Counted from the first letter of the stretch, positions 48,087 through 61,350 are shown. The stretch is DNA of 64,000 nt from Druceiella hillmani (GCA_039881145.1 JAYKKI010000016.1:7837001-7901000), one strand, 5' to 3'. Notes: a model not told the origin generated them from the sequence alone. Numbers and translations are program-made.

Positions 48087-48917
48087 CATAAGTGAAAATT
48101 TCATTGGCGTGTATCAAAAGTGACATATATTCTATTCAATATTATTTACGGGATTTCCAACATACGAATTGAATAAATATGGCTTTAAACAAGCCAACAA
48201 ACTTGACGCTAATCTCAATAGGATGTGTCGTTCGCTTAAGACGTCTGCTCAGGGTATGGGTTATATATATTTCATAAGTTCCCTTTTTACTCAATGCTCT
48301 AAGTATTATTTTAAATTATTTGAGAACTGGCTCATGAATTTTATTTCTGAATACTAATTTGTCAATAGCTAACGATGCATAAATATAGTGCATAAATGTC
48401 GTATCAGGATACGTCAATTAAGCTTTTGGTAATGAATATAACAGTCGTACAAAATAATCTCGGTTTAGTATAATTATTATATTACCGTCTATGATATGTT
48501 TATTATTGTGGTAGAAATAAATTTATTCTTTCACACCAGTTTAATTGCAGTGTGGAGCAAGTGTAATCAATTGTCCGTAGAGAATACGTAGTTTTATTGA
48601 CAATCGAGTTCATTCAAAAGTCATTGAAACAAATTTAGAACTTTATATACGATACAGTTAATTATGACCACAATTTAGTAACTGTGCAAGAGCCATTTAA
48701 CTTAATTTAGTTCATTATTATATCATTACGAATATAGAGGAATATTTTGACAAGTTAAATTACTGTATAATTTATACTATTATAGTATGTACTTCCAAAA
48801 TAAAATATGATACGAAGCAAAAAATTAACAGATTTAAATTACTGTTACTTTAAGTGAGTTCATAATTTATGATTTAATTCGGAACATTTGGAATAAAATG
48901 TATTAGCATACTGTTTG
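48086..48917. other. AT-rich DNA, no supported gene
   Basis: Nothing recognised. The 62-residue frame at 48169 has no domain. Confidence 0.5.
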
Positions 48918-49142
48918 ATATACATACAGCAGCATAGAATGATATACCATACTCAGCATGGAATGATATACATACAGCAGCATAGAATGATACACCATAC
49001 TCAGCATAGAATGATATACATACAGCAGCATAGAATGATATACCATACTCAGTATAGAATGATATACATACAGCAGCATAGAATGATATACTATACTCAG
49101 CATAGAATGATATACATACAGCAGCATAGAATGATATACCTA
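48918..49142. repeat. 48-bp minisatellite made of two alternating 24-bp halves
   Basis: Half A gcatagaatgatatacatac + agca alternates with half B gcatagaatgatataccata + ctca, about 4.7 full units. Since 48 is divisible by three, both strands stay open for over 70 codons with a 16-residue periodicity. These are not genes. Confidence 0.95.
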
Positions 49143-50859
49143 CAGTAATATTGCGAAAGAAAATAAATTAGACATCTTTAGCAGGTGTTTAAGCGGCAAT
49201 GAATTACGAGTCTACGCAGTTCCTTAATTAATAGCTATACTCAATTCCATTCCAAAAGAGAATGTAAACAAAGCAAAATGACACTTCAGGTATTGTAAAC
49301 CTTTTTTTTGTATTCACGTTAGTAATATGTGAATTTATTTGGTTCTACACTGTATAAACAGTGTTTAATATATTTTATTGAAAATTATTGGTATGCACGT
49401 TGAGATTGTATAATATCGACATTAGCTATTGAGGTTAAGTTTTTTTAATGTTATTTTTTAAATAAATATATTTTAGCATTGCAAATATTCATTGCAAAAC
49501 TCAAATAAGGCCAAAACCTGTTATAAAAAACTCGCTAGAATGTAGTTTAATATCATATATGGCAAATTAAAACTGATTTACTGCAGATATTTCAAATCTA
49601 TATGTATATATATATATATCTACATATTTTAAAATAAATTATTTGTAAGAAATGGCACAAATAGATATGGACTTCTTACCTGTCGGAACAATGAATATTT
49701 TCTCAAAATGTTTTATACCTCTGAGTTATAGTTATAACACTTGTAATTGACAGTTATGATTGTCCAATTTCTCCACTAAATTTTACGATTCATACTAGTA
49801 AAATATCCGTGTAATAAAAAATAAAAAAAACTATTCTGTTCATAACATTATTTTACACGACAGTTTATAAAGTTCATATAGTGTTTGTAGTACTATGGTT
49901 TAATAATGTTATAGGTGAAATACAGTGGATTTTGTAAATAGTTGTCCACTTATCGAATTTGTATTTGTGCCGACTGTATTTTAACTGTCAAATTAGTTTG
50001 TTTACAATTATTCTCTTATGAAATGGAATGAAATATAAAATTATACAAATTTGCACTATGTTCATACAGCTGATATCATACTCAATAATATTATATCGAC
50101 ATATCATTGATCGCTCTGAATTAGATATCTGCAGTGATCATATATGTTATAAAATTAAGTTTTGCTACTTACCGTGCTTTTATTATTTATTAGGGTGTTA
50201 GGATTTTCTGAAACTTTTAGTAGTTTGAATTATTTTGAAACTTTTAAATATTAATTTTTATTTTAAAACCAAATTGATGCTATTATCGATAAAGAACAAC
50301 GTTAATTTGTTTACAATGTGTTTTTTTAATTTTTTTTTATGGATGTTAGTCGGACATAAAACAGTCAGTAATTATTATGATAACATGTTATTTCTAAGAC
50401 AATTATTAATCATCATTATTAACGATAGTATTTAATATAATCATGGTCATTATATATGTCAGTGTAGTGTAGTATTGTCAGTGTATATTACACAAACAAT
50501 GGTTTTTCTTTGTGGTTTACAATTGTTATAAAAACTTTGTTTAACTCTTTTTGTAATAAATTCATTATTATAGTTAGTAGATTTTTTTGCAGTTATGTTT
50601 GAGGAGTTTTATTTCAATAAGAGTATTGGATTGTAATAAATAAATTTAAGGCACTCCATGCTTTAATATGCAAGTATATAGGTTTTATGCCGTCTGCTAA
50701 TTTCAAACGACTTTAAGATCGAGCGGCGTTTATGCGACGCAGGAAGTATACTTGGACATAAGATATTAAGATGGCGTATATTGGTAAATTAAATTGTTAC
50801 GCCGATATTGGAAAAATTATATAATACAAGGATGAAATTATTTTTTTATTTACATAGAC
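49143..50859. other. AT-rich DNA, no supported gene
   Basis: Only short AT-driven frames. A small AT run lies near 49600-49620. Confidence 0.5.
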
Positions 50860-52310
50860 AATATGTATTCTTTCGGAACATCCTTTTAGGATTTAGTTTT
50901 ACCAAAAACGATGAAAATATAATTATAGCCCTTAAGCAAAGGATAAATATGTGGATGTATACAGTTTTAAATTTCAGTTATACGGAACATGCTTAGGAAT
51001 ACGTTTTAAAATTTCTTGTTAGTTTCATATAAGCCGGTAAAGTCATAATGAACAATGCATCAAAGACACGAGTATTAATTCAGAACATGCTTTTAAGATT
51101 TATTTTTAACAGTATTGATTAAAATATAATTATAACCCTTAATAAAAGTATAAAAATGTGAATGTATACAGTTTTGAATTCCAGCCATAGCGAACATGCT
51201 TAGGAATATGTTTTAAAATTCCTTGTTAGTTTCATATATGCCGGTAAAGTGACACTGAACTATGTCATATTTAGATAATAAGTATTATTTCAGAACATGC
51301 CCTTGGGATTCTATTTTTACCAGAATCGATTAAATATAATTAAAGTCCTTAAGAAAAGTATACATTTGCGAATGTAAACAGTTTTAAATATCAGTTATAC
51401 CAAACAGGCATTAGAGTATGTATTAAAATTCCCTGTTAGTTTTTTATAAGCTGGTAAAGTGACACTGAACAATGTATCAAACAAGTATTAATGTATCAAA
51501 CAATTATTATAATTCAAACAAATATTAACAACATGTGTTAATTTAGAATATACTGTTAGGATTTTATTTTTACCAGAATCCATTAAATGTAATTATAGCC
51601 CGTAAGAAACTAACAAATGTTTGGATGTATACAGTTTTAAATAACTATATCGAACATGTTTTAGAATACATTATAAAATTCGTTGTTAGTTTCATATAGG
51701 GCAGTAAAGTCACACTGTACAGTGATATTTAGACCACAAGTCATATTTAGAACACGCTTTTAGGATTCTATTTTTGCCAGAATCGAATAAATGTAATTAT
51801 GGTCTGCAAGAAAAGTACAAATGTGTGTATGTTTACTGTTTTAAACTCCAGCTATACTTACGAACATGCTTAAGAACACGTATTAAAATTTCTTGTTAGT
51901 TTCATGTAAACTGTCACATTTAGAGTGACATTGAACGACATCATATTTAGACAACAAGAAATAATTCAGAACATATTTTTGGATTTCTTTTTTTTAAATT
52001 CCAACTATATTGAACATGTTTTAGAATACATTATAAAATTCGTTGTTAGTTTCATATAAGCCGGTAAAGTCACACTGAACAATGTCATATTTAAACAACA
52101 AGTCATATTTAGACCATGCTTTTAGGATTCTATTTTTGCCAGAATAGATTAAATGTAATTATGGCCCGTAAGAAAAGTACAAATGTGTATACGTATACAA
52201 TTTTAAATTCCAGCTATACTTACGAACATGCTTAAGAACAAGTATTAAAATTCCTTGTTAGTTTCACATAAACCGGTACAGTGACATTGAACAATGTCAT
52301 ATTACATCAC
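50860..52310. repeat. ~208-bp tandem array, about 6-7 diverged copies
   Basis: The marker (c/a)gaacatgcttttaggatt falls near 50876, 51083, 51293, 51546, 51750, 51968 and 52112. Shared blocks are 'gtatacagttttaaat', 'ccttgttagtttcatata' and 'ccggtaaagt.acactgaa'. One unit carries an ~45-bp insertion (51480-51530) and one has lost its middle (after 51970). It is more degenerate than the other satellites here. Confidence 0.9.
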
Positions 52311-52399
52311 AAAATCAAAAGCCAGCGACCGTATTGTCTGTGACGTAGTTATCACATATCACATGGACATATTTTTTCTCAATTTATCGTATTCCTATT

Positions 52400-52560
52400 C
52401 AACGATTCACGATTATTGGTGTCGCGGGAATTCCGCTGTCGATCCGTTGACGTAACGACGCACATTTCACCTCACTCTGAGCCGGATCTTCCCCGGGCAA
52501 TGTTTCGAAAGGCGCGACTAGATCCGTGAATGGAATTGGTAATCAACAGAGAGTCTTCGT
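52400..52560. promoter_or_regulatory. GC-rich patch
   Basis: About 150 bp enriched in G, C and CpG (gtcgcgggaattccgctgtc, gagccggatcttccccgggc). No frame or known element recognised. It could be regulatory or an eroded TE. Confidence 0.2.
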
Positions 52561-52785
52561 AAATAAACATAACGCAACACGTATTCGAGTCTGGTGTCTC
52601 TATATATTCGTCGTTAACTTTGACGAGTTTCAAATAGGAGAAGTCTAATAAATACTATGTACTGAGTAAAACAACATTAATTACGATTTCGACACCTAGT
52701 TAATAAATAAAAATTTAAATGAGATTAAAACAGGACAACTGATTTAAATGATTATAACAGACATCTTTATAGTTACGCCGCTTTA

Positions 52786-52909
52786 CTATACAGGCGTTGT
52801 TAAATTGGTACACAAAACAACTTCTTTGGGTTTCCGAGTATAAATTATTATACAGGCGTTGTTAAATTGATACACAATACAACTTCTTTGGGTTCCCGAG
52901 TATAAAATA
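52786..52909. repeat. 62-bp tandem duplication
   Basis: Two copies of tatacaggcgttgttaaatt followed by caacttctttgggtt.ccga, 62 bp apart, with few differences. Confidence 0.93.
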
Positions 52910-52959
52910 AGACGATTATAAGAAATTAATTTATTTCGTACTTAGCTATACTGACGCGA

Positions 52960-53750
52960 GTTCGTTAGCATAGAATTCGATATAAGAAAATTATTAGGAT
53001 TTTTCTCTCTCTCAGAACTCTATGAGCATAAAGTTTACTAAAACGCCAATAGATAGCTTTGGCTGTGCCATATTGTAATACTCTACGAGCATAAATTTAC
53101 TAAAATGCCAAGATGGCGTTGGCAGTACCAATATCGTAATATTCACCAAGTGAGTGTGTTTTTAAATCTGTAATATCCACATTAATATTCTATATGTTGT
53201 TGGAGGGTATATACTTTTACCATACCAAATTTCATCAAAATCCATGTAATTGATTTTGCGTGATTGAAGAACAAATTAGCATATAGACAAACAGATAAAA
53301 ATTCTAAATATAGGTGTTCCGGCTTCTATTTTTCATTCTGTATGCTAAATCAATGATTCTTTTTAAATTATTTTCCATGTCCATCACCAGTTGTGCCTGC
53401 GACTTTGTTCGAGTGAATTCCAGAATAAGAAAAGTTATTAGGAATAATGAACATTGTTATTTCACTGTTTTCCTATTTATCTTTACAATATCTATGAATA
53501 TAAAGTTTATTAGAAACGCTAATAAAAGACGTTGGCCGTACCAATATTGCAACATACACCAAGTCAATTTTTAAAAAAAATTGTATTAACCAGATAAAAA
53601 GTACCCTATATGTTGCTCAAGGATATAAACTTTAATTTTATTAAATTACACAAATTAATCAAACATGAAGACATCAATTCTAAAAACAGATTTTCTGGTT
53701 TCTATTATCATTCTATATGCTAAACCAATGTCTTCTTAAAATATTTTCTG
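52960..53750. repeat. Old ~400-bp direct duplication of TE-like sequence
   Basis: The left copy has 'ataagaaaattattaggatt', 'gagcataaagtttactaaaa', 'gttggcagtaccaatat' and 'cttctatttttcattctgta'. The right copy repeats this order at 53420-53730 in diverged form. The left copy includes a 'accaaatttcatcaaaatcc' plus 'tgcgtgattgaagaacaaa' stretch typical of lepidopteran repeat ends. Confidence 0.65.
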
Positions 53751-53809
53751 TATACAGAATTAACTTAGTTACATTTTTATTTTATGTATAGCTATTATCA
53801 CGTTTTCGA

Positions 53810-53905
53810 GATACGCTGTTTTAAAATTAGGTAATATAAGGTTTAAGCGCCATGTAGTACATGCACACCGAGAGTAACGCAGCTTCATCAAAGCTACTAT
53901 TATCT
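53810..53905 (+). repeat. Dispersed repeat family X, short copy
   Basis: 'gcacaccgagagtaacgcagc', then 'tcatcaaagctac', matches the opening of the copies at 54880 and 59400. Confidence 0.5.
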
Positions 53906-54119
53906 GCTTTATACGTTGTTATAAACTTTAAATCATCTCTAAATCAAATTTCTATTAAAATTGCTGTAAAAAACCTGTCAATCGCAAGTGAAACTCTCAC
54001 CACTAGATAGGCATTTATAAACATTAAATGGTACATAGTATTTATACAAATTTTAATTTTTAAGGACATAAATATATTTCCTACTATATCTTTCACAGTG
54101 ATTATATTTAAAAAAAATG

Positions 54120-54720
54120 TATAATTTCACATAGATGTAGAATTAGAAATCATTGAACATTTTTTGATTTTTGGTTCTACTTGTGTTATATGACCTGTCA
54201 TTATGCCGACTTTAAAGATTGTAACTCGACCTGAAGTACCTTATAGGTTTTCCTGATCAGTGAGTATAAATACAGAAATATTGCCTATTGTACCTTTTGC
54301 AGGCGCATGTTTTATAAAAAAAATTATAATTCCACACAGAATTAAAAATAATTTATTTTTGTACTTTTCAATTTACTTGTGCTATAAGACTTTTTGTCAT
54401 GCTGACTTTCAAGATCGTAGGTCGACCGGAAGCAGTCTATAGGTTTTGATGCTCAGTGAGAAAGACTATAGTAAAAACAATAAAAAAACGTTTTAAAGGG
54501 CCATATCTTTTTGTTGTGTGAACCAAAAAACTTGGAGTTTTATATAGCAATGTACGATAATGGTTTATGCCTCAGTGTACGATATTAATTTCAACTTGTT
54601 ACCTGAAACTGTTTTTGAAAAAAGGGCTTTGACACACAGACGGATGGATAATCAAGTGATCTCAAAAGCGTTTCGTTTTTTTCATTTTGAGGAACGGAAC
54701 CTAAAAAAATCATGTATTAT
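54120..54720 (-). mobile_element. Composite relic of the 'ggttccgta' repeat with duplicated middle
   Basis: The right end, reversed, reads ttaggttccgttcctcaaaa followed by a 'atccatccgtctgtgtgtc' block, as in the family opening. To the left, two diverged copies (about 54130-54250 and 54335-54460) share 'tacttgtg.tata.gac' and 'cgacc.gaag...tataggtttt'. Confidence 0.6.
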
Positions 54721-54879
54721 GTAATTAATTAAACAATTTTCTCATAATTTAAAGGAATGATACCTTTTCTACTGTTGTTGATAAATTCTCCTCGCTTTTG
54801 TTAAATGGGTATAGTAAATCGGTTTCTATCAGTTCTTAAGTACAAAATAATCATATTTATTTTCTTATCTTAGTCCGTT

Positions 54880-55270
54880 CTCGAGGCACACTATTTCGAT
54901 GTTAATGCAAGGGTTTTGTTTAAATGTGTCCTACTGTGCAGATACACCGGGTGTAGCGCGGCGTTATCAAAGCGACGCGGATAAACCTTAGTTGTTTTTT
55001 TTTAATATTGAGTGATACAAGTGTTATTTCGCGGAAAAATCGATTAAATTAGAAATTTTGTAATTTACAAGTTTTTTTCTCACGGAGATTTAGTTGATGG
55101 AACGTCTATATGTAAGAATGTTTGAGAAAGTGTTGAAATTAAAAAATATTTTATTACTTAAAAATAAATTATTTTCTCTGTAATTAAAACCTTCATGAAA
55201 AAATGTTAGATTATATTCGTGTTATATTTACGAGAGGAATCCAAAAAAAAATCTCGCTTTATTCATTTAA
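54880..55270 (+). repeat. Dispersed repeat family X, copy 2
   Basis: Opening 'acaccgggtgtagcgcggcg' with 'atcaaagcgacgcgg'. Later 'tgttgaaattaaaaaatatt' and 'tatatttacgagagg' recur in the same order at 59400-59745. Too long and too ordered for chance. No coding seen. Confidence 0.6.
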
Positions 55271-56754
55271 GCTGCAACTTGTATAGACGCCTAGGAATTT
55301 CTTTGTAAATACGACACTCATTTCAATATAATATTTAATGTTAGATTGCTTGTCCTTTTTATTTTAAAACTGTGTAGTATAGCTCTGTTGAAATTAGAAG
55401 AATTTTTCTTCGGACGCCACCCTGATTAAATAAGCAAAACTATGCAGGGTGTCCGGTAATGAACGGATAACCATGAAAGAACTTATAGTAGAACTAATGA
55501 CCATTCCAGGAAAAATAAAAAAAAAATCTATTCCAAGTATTACCCAGGATATAATTTTAAAAAGGCCCAATTTTGTACTTAGTTATAGATTATGTTACAC
55601 CGCGAGTAGAAATGAAAAAAATTTATAGGTTTTTTGTTGTTATATTACATTAATCCTTTTAATAGATAGACTTTAAGAGTATGACTGACTTTAGTACTTT
55701 ACAGAAAAAAAAATGTTTTTTAATGAATTGTTTCGTGTAACATTTGACTAAAATATTTTTTGTTGAATTTTAAACACCTCTGGCATAAAAAAATACGAAA
55801 ACACGAGTAACCAATTATTTAAAAAAATGTATGTTTAAAATAGTTTCAGATATTATATAACTCATGATGTATCTAATGTGAATAGTCGGTTATTGCTATT
55901 AATGTGCAAAAGGAGATAATTTGACTAAACATTAATGGGCAATATTTGAACATTTTTTTTACGTTAAATTTTACCTAGTCATTAGAGTTCAATAAAAAAC
56001 ATTATCAGGTATAACTCGTTAACTAATAAAAATAATGAAACAGTTTTCATATACACAGGTATATTTTAATTAAAACGTTATTGTGTCTAAATTTTTCCAA
56101 AATCAAAATTTTACCTATAATATCGTATTTAAATATTTTCATGTCAAGCATTATACTACTTATTTTAAAGACACTATGTATATATTTTACATACAATTAT
56201 TTAGTTTTGAGTGTTTCAACTGTAAAACTAAACGTTCCAAGAAATATTTAAACACATAACATTTTTTAATGTTTCTGAATAATATTAAGTAAAGAGGTTG
56301 TTGACAATACTGCTTTTAATATCGTAAAAGTTGTCATGTTCGGTTTCGAAAAATATAAAACATTTTTCTGAGCTTGTTCGCAGCGCATCATAATTTTTGG
56401 AACATTCTGTAAGTTAGTTATCTGTTTGTATTGCATAAGCCCATACCGATTCAAAGCTCAGACGAAAAATATTATATATTTCTTATTTTGAGGATACGCT
56501 GTCACGAGATTCACCAAAAAAGAAAAATGTTTTGTATGCACAAAATTAGAAGTACCATAGAGCAGGGCATAATTTCTGGACATAGCATAGAACAGGGTAT
56601 AATTTAATAAGTATTTTATAACGCTTATTATTTACCATTTTTAAACCCTGTTTGCAAAATATTTAGTTTCAAATTGAGGCACCCATCCTCCGATTTGAAA
56701 TATTTCCTTGAAAACAAACATATTTAAGTAATTTATAATGTCAAATGCACCTGT
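55271..56754. other. AT-rich DNA with one repeat-like phrase
   Basis: No gene. At 55443-55475 'gcagggtgtccggtaatgaa' resembles termini of common insect repeats. No matching opposite end was found. Confidence 0.4.
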
Positions 56755-56965
56755 TTATTCCACTCGTAGATAAACGGCGCCGCAACGCGTCCTATTGAGC
56801 GATACGCACACACGTAGGCTGCGTTCAGATCAGCGCTATCCGCCTGTAATATGCGATAGTTGGTACAAAACGTAGGAAAGTTTTCCGCAAGAATTTTTGA
56901 ATGTGATGCGCTGCTATGCGGTCTGTATTCACGTGCGCTGACCTTTTGTGGTTTATGAGTAAAAC
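56755..56965. mobile_element. GC-rich MITE-like segment
   Basis: About 200 bp rich in G, C and CpG: 'cggcgccgcaacgcg', 'taggctgcgttcagatcagc', 'tgtgatgcgctgctatgcgg' and 'cacgtgcgctgacc'. The left 'gttcagatcagcgc' and right 'gcgctgacc' are loosely inverted. It resembles non-autonomous DNA elements with 'aggctgcgtt' ends in moths. The 79-residue minus-strand frame is incidental. Confidence 0.45.
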
Positions 56966-59399
56966 AAGCCACGTATCATATCGACACGGTGATATCAAGG
57001 TCTTTGCCTGCTAGTTTTTTTTGTCTATTTATTTGTATTTCATCACAATAAAACTAATAAACAAATTTATATTAATATTTATATTTTTTTTAGCGTAGGA
57101 TTCTAAAAATATAGTATCAAGATAACGATTTTATGACATGCTATGTGTTACATTGAAAAATAAAAAAAGTTGTGTTATTCTATAAAAAAAATTAAAATGC
57201 TTTCAGACTGATACGAAATAAGTTTACTAAGTACAAGAATATCTCACTTATACGTACTTGATAAAGTTACTTGGCCACTTACGTACATTTGAAAGTTTAA
57301 ACATTTATAGATACATAGCATTTCTATTAAACTATTTAAATTATTTCAGTTTGTCAATATATTGCTTATTATCTCTTCACGGGTGTAAGAGAAACCATTG
57401 GCTTGCTTATATGTCTGTATATATCATTATCATTACTGACATACGTGCACGGTTAACAAGTTAAAGGAAAAGGGGTCGCACACTGCAAAATAGTTTAGAG
57501 ACTCGCAACTCGCGGAGGAGACGTCGTATGAAAAAAATGGTACTGAACATTTTATCAAGTTTTTCCAATGATATCCAATTCGATGGGGTCTGCGGAAAAA
57601 TATAATCCCAAATTGTCATCTGTCGAATCCAAATGGGGACTTTATTATTAAATATGATTATAAAAAACCGACTTCGAGGCTCATTTAACTGCAGAAGATA
57701 TATTTTTGGTTCAACATTAAATTAAATAGTGTTCATTATATGTCCTGTATAGACGCTGTAGTATCCTTCACGGCCACGGGTATTGAATATAAACGCATCG
57801 AACTTATTAAACAATTAAGCATTTCTGTATGAGAAAAATAAATTTAAATGTGCAGATTTATTGTACGTAGGTTTATTTAAGAATATTTATAACAAATATG
57901 TATACAATCAAAATATATCTGTATAACGAAGAATCTCACTCTTGAAGTGTGTTTATATACAACTACCTATTATGAGAATAACAGTTTAGAACCCATAAAT
58001 ATAATTTTTAATGTATCAAATCTTTCTCTAACTAGTAAGTTTATTTTTGAATACAAAATATTTTTTTAATTTGAAAATCGCTTGAAACTGAATATTCACA
58101 TAAAAAAATTATGTTTTGATTTTTTTTGTTTACAAAAATAAAAAAGTCGGAACTGTGCAGAAGTTTGGTCACAAATGACGTTTAAATATATTTCTAATCA
58201 TTAGTAAGCATTTTAATAACATGGATTTTATTATTACTCCCCGAATTAATTTAATTTGCACATTTGTTTAATTTTTGGAAGAATGTGGCACAACTAAAAC
58301 ATTCATTGTGTGTGTGCACAACTAAAACATTAATTAAAATATTCTGTATTAACTTTTGTGTGTGTTATGTCATCTAAGCAAATATTTGCCAAACTCGTAA
58401 ATTGCAGAACAGAAGAAAAGTGTTCCAGACATTACTTTTATTTGTTCCGACACTTTCAACTTAACAGCGCCCCAACTTTCATTAAACAACTTTTACCGAT
58501 TAACATGAATAATTAACAACACTACGACGTTTCGCCGGCACAAATATACTTCATTAATCGATATTGAATATTAATTTCGTAAATTAATAATTCATAAGCA
58601 GTCTTGATTCGTAGAAATGATGTGGCAAAACATCTATAAATTCATGGAAGGTCGGTTGAAGGTTATAGGGTAGGAGGAGGGTATAATATAACGGTCGCTT
58701 TAGGGTTTATTAGACTTTCAAGGTTCAATATTCGAATTCCCAAAAGTACCAATTACTTTCAATGATAACGGTTGATGTAATATATTGATAAATAATGTAA
58801 ATATTTTTATTTATAAAATAAGTAGATTAAAATGTCATCTGTACCTTTCATCGTCATTTATATATTTGATAGCATTATAGGGTTTGTATCAATACATCAC
58901 TTTGTATTATTATGTTTTTAAATTAATTTAATATGTCATAAAAGAAAATCTTTTTTCCTGTCATTTTATATCCAGAAAATTCTTGATGCGTTATGGAGAC
59001 TAATTTTGTTAATATCTTACATAACTTTCAGATTCCTGTTCTGATATCATTATCTATCTAAAATTTAATTATATATAGCCGGAACTCATTACTATTTCCT
59101 GACATTTAAAGCCTCAAACGTGAATGCGTTAAAGAATGACTTGCTGCTGAATGATGAAAATAAATTCTTAAAATTAATTGTTATCTATAAATATAACTAA
59201 TCCATAACAGTAAAAGTCTTTATATCGATTCTTAATAAAGTGATTTTTAATTTTGTATAAAGATATTTTGTGAATATTTGTAATGTCCAAAATAAGAAGA
59301 CTAATTTAGAGAACTATAATTAAATGTATAGAAATATTACACCGATAGCAAATTAAATTAAACAATTATAAATTGGTACAGCAAGGCGATTTAAATTTT
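56966..59399. other. AT-rich DNA, no supported gene
   Basis: Nothing firm. A GC-richer patch lies at 57460-57540, and an 'aaaaaaccgacttcgaggctc' phrase near 57662 is reminiscent of a common lepidopteran repeat. Confidence 0.45.
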
Positions 59400-59745
59400 C
59401 CAGTAAATACTTTTTCGTTCACGAGTGCATGTTCAACGCATGGGTTAAACGTTCAGTATTACAAGCGCACCGAGTGTCGCGCGATTGACCGTGATGCCGC
59501 GAATTCATCATTCGGTTAAAAATATTAAGTGCTACGAGGTTTATTTTAATTTTTTGACAAGTTTCTACTTATGGGAATCAAATAAAGAACGCCAATATTA
59601 TTACTAAGAAAATGTTGAAAATAAAAAAAATATTTTGCAAAATAAATGATTTTTCTGTAATAAAGTCACAAATAAAAAAATATCATAGATTATTTTTATC
59701 TTATATTTACGAGAGGGGTTTGACAAAAATTTGCTATACTATTTA
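59400..59745 (+). repeat. Dispersed repeat family X, copy 3
   Basis: Opens with gcgcaccgagtgtcgcgcga (near 59465) and later has 'atgttgaaaataaaaaaaat' and 'atatttacgagagg', collinear with 54880-55270. Confidence 0.6.
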
Positions 59746-60104
59746 ACAAACACTCGTATTTAATTGATTATGTATTTATTAATGTACAAATATTTCGTGT
59801 GTTTTCTGAAGTGAGTTGCAGAAATTTTATGTATGTAATTGTAGCTATTAATATAATTTAAGTGCAAATTGAAACGGTTTATAGTATTTTTTACAACTGA
59901 ACGTATTTAATGATTCGTAAAGATCTTTATAAATTGCCCATATGAAGATGTTGTCATACAACGAAGCCTTGGTTGTGGTTAAGAATTTAAAATGTAAATA
60001 AAGTAGAAATAAGACTACATGAGGTATTTTTATAAATAAATTTATTCAGTTATGAATAAAAATTAAGTAACAATGATTGTCTACAAAATTAACGCTAAAT
60101 ATAT

Positions 60105-61350
60105 TATCCGAAATATGTTATCCGAAATATCTTCCCCAAACAAACTCAAAGATTCTGGACCTGAGTATATGTAACCACTACTATCAAAAATCTTTGAGAG
60201 GACTCTACGTTCTAAATTTTTAGCTTCGAAAATACTCAAAAATTACTAGACTCTTTGCAATTTGGATTTAAATCAAGGTATAGTACTATAACTGCACTGA
60301 TCAAAGTGACTGATGATGTGCTACATTGGTGTTATTCATGGTTAGGCTATGCATGACACCCATATAGCATACTGTCTGTTCTAATATTATTAGACTTCAG
60401 TAACGGATTAAAGTCTGTGGACTTTGAAACATCGGATTAAATCATTAAACCTGTCACAACTATGCGTTGATTGATTGAACTCCTATTTTACTCTCATATT
60501 CTTAACTCATATTTCTTAAAATTACTTAAAATGGACTAGCCTTATTGCTGGCGTATTCTTTCCCCACTTCTTTTGTTTTTATCATTTATGATGTTCTTTA
60601 AATATACTTTCACTGCGGTGTCGATAAAATTTGTTCCTGCATTGATATACTGAATATTCTTAATGCAGATCTATATTCCATCAGTCAGCGAATTAGTAAT
60701 CAAAGTATTCTGATTAACTATTATTATTGGTAGCCAGAAATTTCTGTCGAAAATACGTACCGGGAATACGTACATCAATTTTATTTTAATTACAAAAATC
60801 TTTATCTACTGATTGATAAAAATCTCATTTGGAGCATTCGAGTAAGTGACATTAGTTATAAGATTTTCTTCAAAATACATTCCCTCAAACGGCTTCAAAA
60901 TTTTCTTCCTCATTATATCAAAGTACACATTTATTAGACTCGATTTCCGCCTATCCTTATAGACCCCTGTGTTATTCTAATTAAAATGAACTTTTGATGA
61001 ATAAATTGAAACGATTTCTAAACTTTACTATTCGACACATTTTTCGTCTTAAAAAATTTGGCCACACATCTGAGCCACAATTTGGCCACACATCGGTCAC
61101 ATTTTAAATTATTAATGATTCGTGACTAATATAAACACCTTTTACTAGATTTTTATGTAATATCTTCAATAATTCCGTTAAACCTTCATACCTTAGATCT
61201 ATATTCCAATACATATCATACCACCAGCTTGAACCATGTTCAAAAGTAAGCATAATCTCCGAATTCCTTAGCACAGAACTGCATTCTATGGAGAAACACA
61301 TAACGTTAACACTGCTAGATGGTGGATTTAACTGAACACAAATATACAAA
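60105..61350 (+). pseudogene. Decayed non-LTR retrotransposon (LINE) reverse transcriptase
   Basis: Fragments of a LINE ORF2 follow in the correct order but across several frameshifts and stops. PLLSKIFERTLRSKF (from 60175) is the block upstream of the palm. QFGFKSRYSTITAL, then KVTDD, starts at 60258. LLDFSNG with the motif-A aspartate codon is at 60393-60395. ISQRISNQ-like sequence lies near 60690. VSDISYKIFFKIHSLKRLQN then FLPHYIKVH starts at 60842. FTIRHIFRLKKFGH starts at 61024. LRIP, a stop, then HRTAFY lies near 61257-61289. The motif-C (F/Y)ADD box is not readable. The pattern resembles Jockey/CR1-type insect LINEs, but the clade is not resolved. The 5' part (ORF1, endonuclease) and a clear 3' tail are absent, as in a 5'-truncated, long-dead insertion. 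Inactive. Confidence 0.88.

Noticed and set aside
48903..49148. Overlapping 74- and 77-residue frames on opposite strands
   Set aside because: Both come from the 48-bp minisatellite.
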